Shown: one piece after another, positions 34,486 to 42,672 of the stretch
Layout of the letters: each line of letters begins with the position of its first letter
Position numbering within the stretch: the first letter of the stretch is position 1
DNA from: Bin87 sp963665395
GTDB lineage: Bacteria > Chloroflexota > Dehalococcoidia > Lucifugimonadales > UBA3495
Direction: 5' to 3'
Assembly: GCA_963665395.2 (NCBI GenBank)
Contig: OY762251.1
Location: 2,914,001-2,978,000, forward strand
DNA: 64,000 bases
Notes under the pieces: generated by a model
Databases searched by the model: none
Seen by the model: the letters and a program-made list of their open reading frames with translations, nothing else
What the model was told of the DNA's origin: nothing
Made by a program: the position numbers and the translations under genes

Positions 34486-34746
34486 ATGCCGTTAATCTGC
34501 CTCATCAACCAGGGCAGCATAAGGGTGTATCTGTATGCTAACGACCACGGAGCGCCGCACATCCACGTCAGATACCGGAACGATTGGACTGTAGTAGCCA
34601 TCAGCGATGGCAGCATTCTCGCCGGTGACCTGCGAGGGCGTCCCCGCCGCGCGGTGTTGGCTTGGGTCGAACGTCGTCGAGATGTCTTGCTGACAGCGTG
34701 GGAACAGATGCGTCAAGGTGGCCATCCCGGCTACATCGACGAATAG
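34486..34746 (+). CDS. DUF4160 domain protein
   Basis: The 86-residue protein has the DUF4160 core: ICLINQGSIRVYLYANDHGAPHIHVRYR, with the characteristic HxPHIHV motif, then a strand SDGSILAGDL and a helix RRAVLAWVERRRDVLLTAWEQM. Genes of this family sit beside DUF2442 genes in many genomes and are suspected toxin-antitoxin-like modules, though no activity is established. Here the DUF2442 partner is fused to a retropepsin-like domain. Start ATG 34486. Confidence 0.85.
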   Translation: MPLICLINQGSIRVYLYANDHGAPHIHVRYRNDWTVVAISDGSILAGDLRGRPRRAVLAWVERRRDVLLTAWEQMRQGGHPGYIDE

Positions 34747-34756
34747 CGAGGACTCA

Positions 34757-36244
34757 ATGGCCTTGAAAGTCGCAACCGCCCCCGGTGCCATGACCGGCGC
34801 CCGCTACGTCCAAAGCCTCCGTGATGGCCGCGAGGTCTGGCTGGACGGCAAAAAAGTCAATGACGTAACTACCCACCCGGCCCTGACCGGCATGGTTCAC
34901 GAGTTGGCCCGCATCTACGACCTGCAACACTCGGAGCCGTACCGTGACGAGATGACCTTCGTCTCGCCGGAAACGGGCCAGCGTTGCAGCCTGTCGTGGC
35001 TGCTGCCCCGCACTCTGGACGACCTGAAACGGCAGCGGCGCAACAGCGAAATCTGGAACGAAGAGTCCTGGGGCCAATTGGGCCGTAGCCCCGACATCCT
35101 CGCCCCCTTCATCACCGGCCTGGTCGCCATCAGCGACGCCCTGCAACAGGTGAAGCACCCCAGGTGCAACTTCGCCGAGAACGTCGTCAACTACCACCGT
35201 TACTGCATGGAGAACGACCTGTTCCTCACCCACGCCCTGGGCGACCCGCAGGTGGACCGCAGCGCGCAACCCCAGAACGAGACCCGCGCCGAAAGCGAAA
35301 CCGAGGTAGCCTTGCACGTCGTCGAGGAGACCAACGAGGGCGTCATCGTCCACGGCGCCAAGCAGCTCGCCACCGCCGCGCCCATCAGCAACGAGACCTA
35401 CGTGTCGCTTTCCGCAACCTTCATGCGCCGGTCCGATCCCCGGTTTATATTGGCTTTCTCTATTCCCACCGACACGCCGGGCCTGAAAATCCTATGCCGC
35501 GAGCCAGTCTCGCAATGGGTAGGCAGCTACGGCCATCCCCTCGGCGCGGTGTACGACGAGCAGGACGCCATGTTGTTCTTCGACCACGTCCTGGTGCCCT
35601 GGGATCGCATCTTCATGCTCTACGACTCGACTCCGCTGTTGCAGCGGCTCGGCTCCGAGGCCAACTTCCGGGGTTGGGGCAACCTGTGCCGCATCCACCA
35701 GCGCATGAAACTGATGACCGCCGTCTCTACGCTGATTGCCGAAGCCATCGGCGTCATCGAATATCGCGAAGTTTCGGCCAAGCTGGGCGAGATGGCCATG
35801 CACACCGAGATGTGGCGGCACGCCATGGACGGCGTGGAACACAACGCCTATCCCGCCGACAACGGCCTCATGTCCTTGGGCTCAACCTCCGGCATGAACA
35901 TCTACTTCGCCCAAACCTCCCAGCGCATGGTGGAACTGCTGCGGGAGATTTCCGGCTCCGGCATGATTATGCAGCCCAGCGAAGCCGACCTCGCCAACCC
36001 GGAGCTCCGCCCCTACCTGGACCGCTATATGCCCGGCAAAGGCGTCGGCGTGGAGTACAAATCCCGCCTCTTCCGCCTCGCCCACGACCTCGCCGCCTCA
36101 TCCTTCGGAATGCGCCAGGAAATCTACGAATACTGGCACGGCGGCGACCCCAACCGCAACCGCATCAACCTCCTGCGCAACTACGACCAGACCGACATCA
36201 CCGGGCGCGTCAAGGCGCTGATCGCAGAGCCGCTGCGGTCGTAA
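34757..36244 (+). CDS. HpaB-type FADH2-dependent aromatic hydroxylase
   Basis: The 495-residue protein belongs to the 4-hydroxyphenylacetate 3-monooxygenase large-subunit family, with an acyl-CoA-dehydrogenase-like fold. Recognisable parts are GARYVQSLRDGREVWLDG, HALGDPQVDRS, HGAKQLATAAPISNE, FDHVLVPWDRIF and the C-terminal GGDPNRNRINLLRNYD. It hydroxylates phenols using FADH2 supplied by a separate reductase (HpaC), which is not visible here. The extradiol dioxygenase 1.3 kb downstream on the other strand could cleave a resulting catechol. Confidence 0.92.
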   Translation: MALKVATAPGAMTGARYVQSLRDGREVWLDGKKVNDVTTHPALTGMVHELARIYDLQHSEPYRDEMTFVSPETGQRCSLSWLLPRTLDDLKRQRRNSEIWNEESWGQLGRSPDILAPFITGLVAISDALQQVKHPRCNFAENVVNYHRYCMENDLFLTHALGDPQVDRSAQPQNETRAESETEVALHVVEETNEGVIVHGAKQLATAAPISNETYVSLSATFMRRSDPRFILAFSIPTDTPGLKILCREPVSQWVGSYGHPLGAVYDEQDAMLFFDHVLVPWDRIFMLYDSTPLLQRLGSEANFRGWGNLCRIHQRMKLMTAVSTLIAEAIGVIEYREVSAKLGEMAMHTEMWRHAMDGVEHNAYPADNGLMSLGSTSGMNIYFAQTSQRMVELLREISGSGMIMQPSEADLANPELRPYLDRYMPGKGVGVEYKSRLFRLAHDLAASSFGMRQEIYEYWHGGDPNRNRINLLRNYDQTDITGRVKALIAEPLRS

Positions 36245-36250
36245 GTGGGC

Positions 36251-36353
36251 CTGTCATTGCGAGCGCAGCGAGGCAATCTCGTTGGCGTAGCAGCAGTTTT
36301 AGCCACTCGGACACCCTGCCGGGAAACTGAACCACTTAAATTGCAACGCTGCC
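36251..36353. repeat. Truncated G-type element with repeat B half
   Basis: Starts CTGTCATTGCGAGCGCAGCG and ends AACCACTTAAATTGCAACGC. The inner order is the reverse complement of the G MITE at 22881-23013, but the other terminal repeat is missing. Confidence 0.75.
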
Positions 36354-36420
36354 TTGAGCGCAGTTGCTATTTGACGGCAGACAATACAGTATGTCAGAAG
36401 GGACCAAGGAGGTGACAACT

Positions 36421-36576
36421 ATGGCGATAATTCGAAAAGGAGAGTTTGTGATTCCAAAAAACCGGCAACAGGAAGTCAAACGGTTACAGGACAAAGGCGA
36501 GAAAATCGCCAATCAGGTGGAGGAGTCCACCAATTTGGCAAAAGATTCGCTCCGCAAGCTGGGGTACGATGTGTAG
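36421..36576 (+). CDS. Small basic 51-residue protein
   Basis: A strong AAGGAGGTGA ribosome site six bases before ATG 36421 supports this short gene. The product MAIIRKGEFVIPKNRQQEVK... is charged and probably helical, with no recognised family. Its codons are less GC-rich than those of neighbouring catabolic genes. It converges with the CAP-domain gene, with an 82-bp gap that holds no obvious terminator. An antitoxin or small nucleic-acid-binding role is possible but unsupported. Confidence 0.55.
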   Translation: MAIIRKGEFVIPKNRQQEVKRLQDKGEKIANQVEESTNLAKDSLRKLGYDV

Positions 36577-36658
36577 GGATGACCAAAGCGATACCATGGA
36601 CGAGGTTATGACTCGTCAAAATGCTCGGATGCGTCTATACGACGTTCGCGCCTAACGC

Positions 36659-37396
36659 TCATGCAAACAGTAAGATGCAGGCTAATGTAGCCACGATCCC
36701 GGCTATCGCTGCTGTTGTTATTCCAGCAGCCAAGTTCCGCCGCTTTCTGATTTCTCTAGCGTCAACCTTACTCGCCAAATTCTGAATATCTGTTGCCAGC
36801 ACGTGGTGTTTTGCCGGCCGTCTGTAACCAGTCCGCGGTGCTGGGAACACCTGTTTGCATTTCAAACATCGCCAAAGGTTCTTTTCATGGGGTGAGGTTC
36901 TCGGTCTGATGTTTTGGCTTCGGCATTTGGGACACAACGCCAGCAATTTTTCATCAGCCATTTGACGGCGGTCACCAAAGACTTGGGTAGCGTAAATTCC
37001 GCCTTTCGCGGTTTGCCCAACTCCGGCCCCCATCACGACCCACTCCGGGCGTAGCAGATTCGCCCGGTGCGGCGGACTCTTCATCCAAGAATCTACCATT
37101 TTTTTGCCGAGCTCCTGATCCGTCGTTTTATAGTAGGTGAGGTAATCCTTCGACCAAGGACCTTGGCAGTTCTCCGACCACAAATCATCGCCACACTTGT
37201 GCTTCCGGCCTCTGCTAACCGGCGTACCGTCTCCAATTCCTTCATGGGCTAGCTTGCCCACTTTTGCCATGTGCTTGCTGTGGGAGCGCGCCGCGGCGTT
37301 CATGTTCCGCTTTGCTTGGACTTCCTTCAATCCCCTCTTCTTCCGCTCTTTGTTGGTGTTGGCGACGATGCTCCGCTCAATGGCTTTCAAGTCCAT
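36659..37396 (-). CDS. CAP-domain protein with zinc ribbon and C-terminal anchor
   Basis: Residues ~5-145 form a CAP/SCP domain with its tetrad-like H51 (KLAHEG), E76 (SENCQG) and H110 (PPHRANLL). Residues 155-180 hold a zinc ribbon (C155-x2-C158 ... C177-x2-C180). A hydrophobic segment at 222-243 ends the protein. Unlike most bacterial CAP proteins it lacks a signal peptide, so the CAP domain would face the cytosol on a tail anchor. AAGGAGG precedes ATG 37396. The zinc ribbon fusion is unusual and the role unknown. Confidence 0.82.
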   Translation of the reverse strand: MDLKAIERSIVANTNKERKKRGLKEVQAKRNMNAAARSHSKHMAKVGKLAHEGIGDGTPVSRGRKHKCGDDLWSENCQGPWSKDYLTYYKTTDQELGKKMVDSWMKSPPHRANLLRPEWVVMGAGVGQTAKGGIYATQVFGDRRQMADEKLLALCPKCRSQNIRPRTSPHEKNLWRCLKCKQVFPAPRTGYRRPAKHHVLATDIQNLASKVDAREIRKRRNLAAGITTAAIAGIVATLACILLFA

Positions 37397-37445
37397 TCCG
37401 TGGTGCCTCCTTATGAGACCAAATTCGCACTGAAGGGAGCAACAG

Positions 37446-37502
37446 CGGCGTGGCAATCTCGATGTGGGAACGAGATTGCCACGCTTCCCTGGCAATGACA
37501 AG
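37446..37502. repeat. Partial repeat B
   Basis: CGTGGCAATCTCGATGTGGG followed by AACGAGATTGCCACGC and TGGCAATGACA, upstream of the CAP-domain gene. Confidence 0.65.
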
Positions 37503-37520
37503 GTGGACGATGTAGCCAGC

Positions 37521-38516
37521 CTACCCCCAGGTCGCAAACCCCATCGCGCACCCCGTCCCCGCCGGCGAGCGGTAGCACGGCACGTAATCCACCACGTCCA
37601 TGTCCAGGTGCTCGGTCGCGCCGGTCACCACAATCCAGTTGCGGATCTCGGAGCTGCCGGAGTTAATCTTCTCCCGTGGCAAAGCCATCAACTTGTCAAC
37701 GCTCTTGGCCTGCATTCCCGCCAGCGCCTGCTGGTCCAGCTCTTCGTCCACCACGAAGTGGCTCAGGCCGCCGGAAGCCAGGATGCCCACCCGCATGTCC
37801 TTGTCCCAAGATTCGATGGCCGAGCGCAACGCCTGCCCCAGGTTATAGCACCGCTTGGGCGTCGGCTGGTTGGGCGGGTAGTAGGTGTTGAGCATCACCG
37901 GCACCGTCGGAATGATGCCCTCGGTCATCAGGCGGTTATAGACGTACCCGAAGGCGTGGCCGATGCCGCCCTGCTCTCCGCGTCCACGGGTGGGATCGAG
38001 GAACTTGGAACTGCCCACGTCGAACTCGGCGTCCATCAGGCTGTTGATGATGTGCAGACCCAGCGCGGCATCCGTGGGCGCGTGAACATCCTCGGTGTTG
38101 TAGCCGATGAGCGGGCGGTTGCCGGTGGACGGCCCGGCCTCGTGGCCGGTAACCTTCACTTCATCGCCCCAATAGACGCAGAAGGCCGGCATATTGTCGT
38201 CCAGCAGGTACTCGTGCTGGTCGTCGCCCACCATCACCAGCACGTCCAGGTTGGCATCATAAAGCTTCTTCGACAGGTGAGCGATGGCCTTCTGGTTCTG
38301 CTGGTGACGCTGCTCAAACTTTGCCGGCGTAATCTCCTTGGCGATCTTTTCGGTGTCAATCCGCGCCAGCAGATCCTCGTAGTTGGAGGTGATGCCGTCG
38401 GTGCCGATAAGTTCAACGTGGCCCTTGTCCCGTTCGCCCCGGCCGGCCCATCCGTCGGCGGGAGTGCTCAGTTGCGGGCTGTGGGAAGAGGCCAGGCCCA
38501 GTACCAGTTCTGCCAT
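37521..38516 (-). CDS. LigB-like class III extradiol ring-cleavage dioxygenase
   Basis: The 331-residue protein resembles the catalytic beta subunit of protocatechuate 4,5-dioxygenase. It shows GLASSHSPQL near the N-terminus (His as iron ligand), VMVGDDQHEYL, VPVMLNTYYPP and SGGLSHFVVDEELD with further His/Glu. It would open a catechol-type ring at an iron centre. The small alpha subunit (LigA) is not nearby. ATG 38516 is used in preference to 38600. The crotonase-type gene diverges 199 bp away. Confidence 0.88.
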   Translation of the reverse strand: MAELVLGLASSHSPQLSTPADGWAGRGERDKGHVELIGTDGITSNYEDLLARIDTEKIAKEITPAKFEQRHQQNQKAIAHLSKKLYDANLDVLVMVGDDQHEYLLDDNMPAFCVYWGDEVKVTGHEAGPSTGNRPLIGYNTEDVHAPTDAALGLHIINSLMDAEFDVGSSKFLDPTRGRGEQGGIGHAFGYVYNRLMTEGIIPTVPVMLNTYYPPNQPTPKRCYNLGQALRSAIESWDKDMRVGILASGGLSHFVVDEELDQQALAGMQAKSVDKLMALPREKINSGSSEIRNWIVVTGATEHLDMDVVDYVPCYRSPAGTGCAMGFATWG

Positions 38517-38715
38517 TGTACGGCTCCTTTCTGCGATGTTGTCGTCGGCCCGGTTCAGCCCGGCGCCGCAGTTCAACCCTTTGGAAACAAACGCTACCAC
38601 ACGCCTGGAACCGCTGGCAATTCCGGCCCTACCCGCCTCTCGCCGATCTCGCTATAATGGCCCCGCCTGCAATCGGCGGGCGGCTACTCTCTCCCCGAAT
38701 GGCAAGGACGGAAAC

Positions 38716-39531
38716 ATGGTTACGACCTACTCGTGCATCAACACCGAAACCGTAACGCGCCCCACCATGATGGGCCGCAACGAAGTGGAAACCCATATCG
38801 GCGTAGTCACTCTGAACCGCCCGGAAGTGCTGAACGCCCTCAACCTGCAGCTGGTGCGCGAGCTGGACCAGGCCATCACCGACTACGAAGAGGATGACAG
38901 CGTGGGCGCCGTCATCATTACTGGAGCGGGCGAGCGGGCCTTTTCCGCCGGCGCCGACATCCACGAAAACCGTGAGCTGTCAGATGAGGAGCGAGCGGCT
39001 GGTCAGGCCGAGCGATCCGAGTACACCTGGCACCTGCACACCAGCAGCAAACCCATCATTGGCGCCGTCAACGGCCTGTGCTACGGCGGCGGCACCGTAT
39101 TGGCCACCAGCCTGGACTTCCTGGTGGGCTGCGAGAAGACCAGCTTCCGCTTTCTCGCCGTGAACTACGGGCAGATGAACGCCACCTGGAGCCTGCCGCA
39201 ATTGGTGGGCATCCACCGGGCCAAAGAGCTCTTGCTCAGTGGCCGCGAAGTCTTTGCGGACGAGGCGTACCACATGGGGTTGATCAACCACCTGGTGCCG
39301 TCTGAGGAACTGATGGACCGGACTCTCGACATCGCAGCCGGCATCGCTCGCAACCGGGTCGAGGGCCTCGCCAACATCAAGCAGTTGCTGTTGGAGCATT
39401 CCGGCCTGCCCATCGAAGAGCAGTACCGCAATGAAATCGAAGGCCGCACCGGCCGCTTCAAGGGCCTGTCCGTCGAAGAAGGCTTTTCCGACTTCCTCGC
39501 CCGCAAGGGCCGCAAGCCCCGCTCGGCCTGA
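38716..39531 (+). CDS. Enoyl-CoA hydratase/isomerase (crotonase) family protein
   Basis: The 271-residue crotonase-fold protein has VVTLNRPEVLNALN, the oxyanion-hole GERAFSAGADIHE and NGLCYGGGTVL. The second acidic segment, where hydratases read GxPE and GTQRL, here reads FLAVNYGQMNATWSLPQLVG. Both catalytic glutamates of classical hydratases are therefore missing, and it may be a hydrolase, isomerase or decarboxylase of the superfamily. It overlaps no neighbour, and a cupin gene starts 11 bp downstream. Confidence 0.88.
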   Translation: MVTTYSCINTETVTRPTMMGRNEVETHIGVVTLNRPEVLNALNLQLVRELDQAITDYEEDDSVGAVIITGAGERAFSAGADIHENRELSDEERAAGQAERSEYTWHLHTSSKPIIGAVNGLCYGGGTVLATSLDFLVGCEKTSFRFLAVNYGQMNATWSLPQLVGIHRAKELLLSGREVFADEAYHMGLINHLVPSEELMDRTLDIAAGIARNRVEGLANIKQLLLEHSGLPIEEQYRNEIEGRTGRFKGLSVEEGFSDFLARKGRKPRSA

Positions 39532-39542
39532 CCGCGGTGGTC

Positions 39543-40001
39543 ATGGCCGACGATAACCCGGCGACAACGGCGCCCCCGGTCGGGCGCCGTTCTGGCGACG
39601 TCATCGTCGCGCCCGACGGCTCCGAAGTGCGCCTGCTGCTCACCGACGAGCACGGCGCGACCCGATGCAGCGCGGTTGAGGTCACCATAGCGCCGGGAGA
39701 GGCCAGCCGCCCTGTGCGCCACCGCACCGTTGAAGAAGTTTGGTACGTACTGGAAGGCTCCGGGGAGGTCTGGCGGTGTCCTCCCAACGCCCCGGGATCA
39801 TCATCGGCCGCTCCGGTTTCCGTCGTTCCCGGAGATGCCCTGACCATACCCACCGGCTGGGCCTTTCAGTTCCGGGCCGGAGCGGAAGCCGCCCTCCGTT
39901 TCCTCTGCGTGACCATACCGGCATGGCCGGGTATGGATGAAGCCGTGGACGTTGGGGAAGGCGGCCATTGGCCGGCTACGCTTCCCCGCCCTGATCGTTA
40001 A
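39543..40001 (+). CDS. Cupin-domain protein
   Basis: The 152-residue single-cupin protein contains the first motif SRPVRHRTVEEVWYVLEGSG (metal-binding His, His, Glu) and the second motif PGDALTIPTGWAFQFRAG, in which the second His is replaced. It may bind a metal or act as a small sugar or acid-binding protein. It follows the crotonase gene by 11 bp, so the pair is likely co-transcribed. ATG 39543 is preferred over GTG 39537; the ribosome site is weak for both. Confidence 0.8.
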   Translation: MADDNPATTAPPVGRRSGDVIVAPDGSEVRLLLTDEHGATRCSAVEVTIAPGEASRPVRHRTVEEVWYVLEGSGEVWRCPPNAPGSSSAAPVSVVPGDALTIPTGWAFQFRAGAEAALRFLCVTIPAWPGMDEAVDVGEGGHWPATLPRPDR

Positions 40002-40013
40002 ACCAGGGTAGGC

Positions 40014-40250
40014 TCAGCCTTGCCGCCGAACCTCGATGGTCTCGCCGTCCGCCAGGGCCACGCGGCGGTATTGAATACCCATCTTCAGCATCCAATAGCC
40101 CAACGTCGCGGGGCTAACTCCCAGATGGGCTGCCGCGCGGCTCATACCCATCTCGTTAACCAGTTCGGGTACCAGATTCTCCAAAGGCCGGCCGTGCTTG
40201 TCTTCCACGCTCCTCATGAGCTTCGTTTTTCTGATACGTTGAGTCGCCAT
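40014..40250 (-). CDS. Small helix-turn-helix protein
   Basis: The 78-residue product begins with a basic stretch (MATQRIRKTKLMRS) and has a helix-turn-helix at about 29-54 (LVNEMGMSRAAAHLGVSPAT followed by LGYWMLKMGI). AGAGGGG lies directly upstream of ATG 40250. It resembles short HTH proteins that pair with phage or transposon genes. It may regulate the DUF2283-type pair 160 bp upstream in the same direction. The target is unknown. Confidence 0.7.
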   Translation of the reverse strand: MATQRIRKTKLMRSVEDKHGRPLENLVPELVNEMGMSRAAAHLGVSPATLGYWMLKMGIQYRRVALADGETIEVRRQG

Positions 40251-40407
40251 ATCCCCTCTTGTGGTGGTTATTCGGCAGTTCCGGCGCGACACCGGAAAAG
40301 TATGCACTGGATATTGGCATATTACACCATCGCCTCAAAACCGCGCACGGGAATTGCGGCGCAAACTGTCAGCATTTTTGTAATTGTTCAAAAACCGGTT
40401 GGCCGGA

Positions 40408-40680
40408 TTAATCGCCGGCCGGGGCGCCAACCGGCTTCACACCGTACTTGGCCAGGATGGCGTCCACGAAAGGCTTGAGCACGTGCTCGGCGCGGTCGAT
40501 GCAGAGCGCCGCCGCCGTTTCGTCATTCTTGTCGTAATAGATCAGGATGTTTTCCGCCATCTCTTCGGCGTCTTCGCGCAACCGTCCGTTTTCAATATAC
40601 AGCGTCTGGTTTTCGGGGCTGTACACCACCGTTGCCTTGGGCAACGGCTCCAGTTCAATGCGCTTTACGCTGTCGGCCAC
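40408..40680 (-). CDS. DUF2283-like small protein
   Basis: The 90-residue protein shows ATVVYSPENQTLYIENG followed by AENILIYYDKNDETAAALCI, the strand-rich layout of DUF2283. Such proteins are often encoded beside DUF4258 proteins in toxin-antitoxin-like pairs. It starts with GTG at 40680, with GGAGGTGG seven bases upstream. Its start overlaps the end of the 105-residue gene by 16 bp, which supports co-translation. No enzymatic residues are apparent. Confidence 0.65.
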   Translation of the reverse strand: MADSVKRIELEPLPKATVVYSPENQTLYIENGRLREDAEEMAENILIYYDKNDETAAALCIDRAEHVLKPFVDAILAKYGVKPVGAPAGD

Positions 40681-40982
40681 GGGCCACCTCCATATTGTCG
40701 GTCCAGTCTCCGGCCTCGATAAGCGGTGTGAAACACGCCGGCTTCAGGGGTTCCGAAGAAAATGACCTTTATCCACCGACGGGACTGCGGAACACGCCCA
40801 ATCAGAACCGTCATCAGCTGTCCGTCCTTGACTTCCGGATATCGATCATAAGGATCGGCGATGATTCGCATAATCCACTCCGGCAGGACGTCGCCGTGCC
40901 GTTGCGAAAGTGTGGCCCCGTGTCGGGGTGTCTTAGGCATTTGTTCAAAAGCGCTCCGTAATTGAGCGTCTTCCTCACCCAT
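40665..40982 (-). CDS. DUF4258-like partner of the DUF2283-type protein
   Basis: A 105-residue protein with RHGDVLPEWIMRIIADPYDR, a strand GQLMTVLIGRV and WIKVIFFGTPEAGVFHTAYR. This is a small alpha-beta fold like DUF4258 or RelE-type toxins. It overlaps the next gene by 16 bp, giving a two-gene module typical of toxin-antitoxin loci. ATG 40982 has no clear ribosome site; it lies 14 bp after the LLM gene stop and may rely on that transcript. The toxin role is inferred from organisation only. Confidence 0.6.
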   Translation of the reverse strand: MGEEDAQLRSAFEQMPKTPRHGATLSQRHGDVLPEWIMRIIADPYDRYPEVKDGQLMTVLIGRVPQSRRWIKVIFFGTPEAGVFHTAYRGRRLDRQYGGGPWPTA

Positions 40983-40996
40983 TATGCGTCAGCCGG

Positions 40997-42085
40997 TTAC
41001 GCCGCCCCGGTCAAGTCCGCCACCTGCGGCATCACCTTCTCCGCCAGCAACCGCGTTGAGTGTTCCCATCCCGCTTGGTTTTCCGACTGGTCGTACACCA
41101 GCATCAACAGTCCGCCGAAGCCGCCCACGTCCGCGTAAAGCCGGCGAATTTTTTCCGCCACCGTGTCCGGGGACCCGATGAGCCACAGATGTTCGGCCAT
41201 GTATTCGATATTCACTGCTTCATCCGGGACTTCATCGTAGTGCTTGAACACCTTCATCAAGTCGAACTCCCGGAACAGGGGCAAGAGGTAGTCCGTCCAG
41301 ACCCGGCCCAGCATCCCGTTCAAGGCCAGGTCGCGAGCTTCCTCGTCGGTGTCCGCCACGTACACGTCCCGCACCAGGCGCCAATCCGCTCGCGAAGGGG
41401 TTCGGCCGGTTCGTTGGGCTCCCTCTTCGATGGCCTCCCAGTGGCTGCGGCAGTAGTCGGCGTTCAGCGCCAGGCTCATGGGTATGAAACCGCGTTCCCC
41501 AGCGATCATCAGCGTGGGCGATTTATAGCTGACCGACGCCACGCCGATTGGCGGGTGAGGTTGCTGATAGGGCCGCAGGAAAAACTCCAGGGTGCCATAC
41601 ATCGGCTCCGGGATGCTGACGTTCCAATACTTGCCCTTGTATTCAAACGGCCCCTCGTTCTGCCAGATCTTCAGGATGATGTCCAACGATTCGCGGGTCA
41701 TGTCCCGGTGCTCGCCGTTGTTGCCGTCCACGTCAAATAGCGCCCAGTCGCTCGGCAGTCCGCTCGCCCCCACTCCGAACAGAAACCGACCCTGGGACAA
41801 GTGGTCCAGATACGCTACGCGGTGCGCCAACTCCGCCGGATGATGGAAGGGCAGCAAATGCGCTCCGGAACCGAGCTTGATGCGCTTGGTCTTCATCAGG
41901 GCCTGGGCGATCAACAGGTCAGGAGCCGGGATGGGTTCCCAGGGCGAGGTGAAATGCTCGCCGATCCAGGCTTCGTCAAAGCCTAATTCGTCGCATAGCG
42001 TCAGGTACTCCAGGTCCCACTGGTGTGCGTCGTAGATATTCCGTTCCGGCGGATGGGACGGCATCATAAACAGTCCGTACTTCAT
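40997..42085 (-). CDS. LLM-class flavin-dependent oxidoreductase
   Basis: The 362-residue luciferase-like TIM-barrel enzyme has FDEAWIGEHFTSPWE, IKLGSGAHLLPFHHPAELAH, LSQGRFLFGVGASG and GSPDTVAEKIRRL. It probably uses FMNH2 or F420 to oxidise an organic substrate. The substrate is unknown; relatives include limonene and alkanal monooxygenases. GAGGGAGGAG precedes ATG 42085. It is the first gene of a same-strand set that includes the small DUF4258/DUF2283-like pair. Confidence 0.9.
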   Translation of the reverse strand: MKYGLFMMPSHPPERNIYDAHQWDLEYLTLCDELGFDEAWIGEHFTSPWEPIPAPDLLIAQALMKTKRIKLGSGAHLLPFHHPAELAHRVAYLDHLSQGRFLFGVGASGLPSDWALFDVDGNNGEHRDMTRESLDIILKIWQNEGPFEYKGKYWNVSIPEPMYGTLEFFLRPYQQPHPPIGVASVSYKSPTLMIAGERGFIPMSLALNADYCRSHWEAIEEGAQRTGRTPSRADWRLVRDVYVADTDEEARDLALNGMLGRVWTDYLLPLFREFDLMKVFKHYDEVPDEAVNIEYMAEHLWLIGSPDTVAEKIRRLYADVGGFGGLLMLVYDQSENQAGWEHSTRLLAEKVMPQVADLTGAA

Positions 42086-42204
42086 GGCTCCTCCCTCGAC
42101 CTTCGCCGACCATTTTCGCAGAGTGTGGCTGTACGATAACACAATCCGGGGCGGGTTGCCGGCCGTGCTATAGTTGCTTATTCAGCAACGGCAGGGAGGT
42201 CAAG

Positions 42205-42636
42205 TTGACTACAGCACAGATCGGCAACCGAGTTCGCGTTCATTACACCGGCCGCCTGGACGATGGAGAAGTGTTCGACTCGTCGGAAGGCGGCACTCCT
42301 TTGGCGTTCACCATCGGCAGCGGCCAGGTGATTCCAGGGTTCGAAAATGGCGTCATCGGTATGGCTCCCGGCGACACCAAAACCGTCCACATCCCCTGCG
42401 CGGATGCCTACGGAGAACGGCAGGACGAGGGCCTGATGCAGGTGCCAAGGGGAGAGTTCCCGCCAAATATGCCCCTGGAAGTCGGAACCTCGGTGCAAGG
42501 CCAGCAGCAGAGCGGCCAGGTGGTCACCTTCACCATCGTAGCCGTCACCGACGAGGAAGTGACCCTGGACGCCAACCACCCGCTGGCCGGCAAGGACCTA
42601 ACCTTTGACCTGACGCTGGTGTCTATCGAGGGTTAG
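42205..42636 (+). CDS. FKBP-type peptidyl-prolyl isomerase (SlyD-like)
   Basis: The 143-residue protein has VRVHYTGRLDDGEVFDSSEG, IPGFENGVIGMAPGD and an inserted-flap region with DEGLMQVPRGEFPPN, as in SlyD. The C-terminal strand NHPLAGKDLTFDLTLVSIE matches SlyD-type proteins, but the His/Cys-rich metal tail is absent. It should assist folding at prolyl bonds in the cytosol. The start is TTG 42205 with GGGAGGTC upstream; TGCTATAGT near 42168-42176 could be its extended -10 box. Confidence 0.92.
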   Translation: MTTAQIGNRVRVHYTGRLDDGEVFDSSEGGTPLAFTIGSGQVIPGFENGVIGMAPGDTKTVHIPCADAYGERQDEGLMQVPRGEFPPNMPLEVGTSVQGQQQSGQVVTFTIVAVTDEEVTLDANHPLAGKDLTFDLTLVSIEG

Positions 42637-42672
42637 CGGCCGCCGGGCAGTGTGGAAGTGGGGTGAAGCAAC

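Noticed and set aside
40020..40478. 152-codon plus-strand frame
   Set aside because: It is antisense to the HTH gene and continues into a low-quality tail. The minus-strand HTH gene has a ribosome site and a clear fold.
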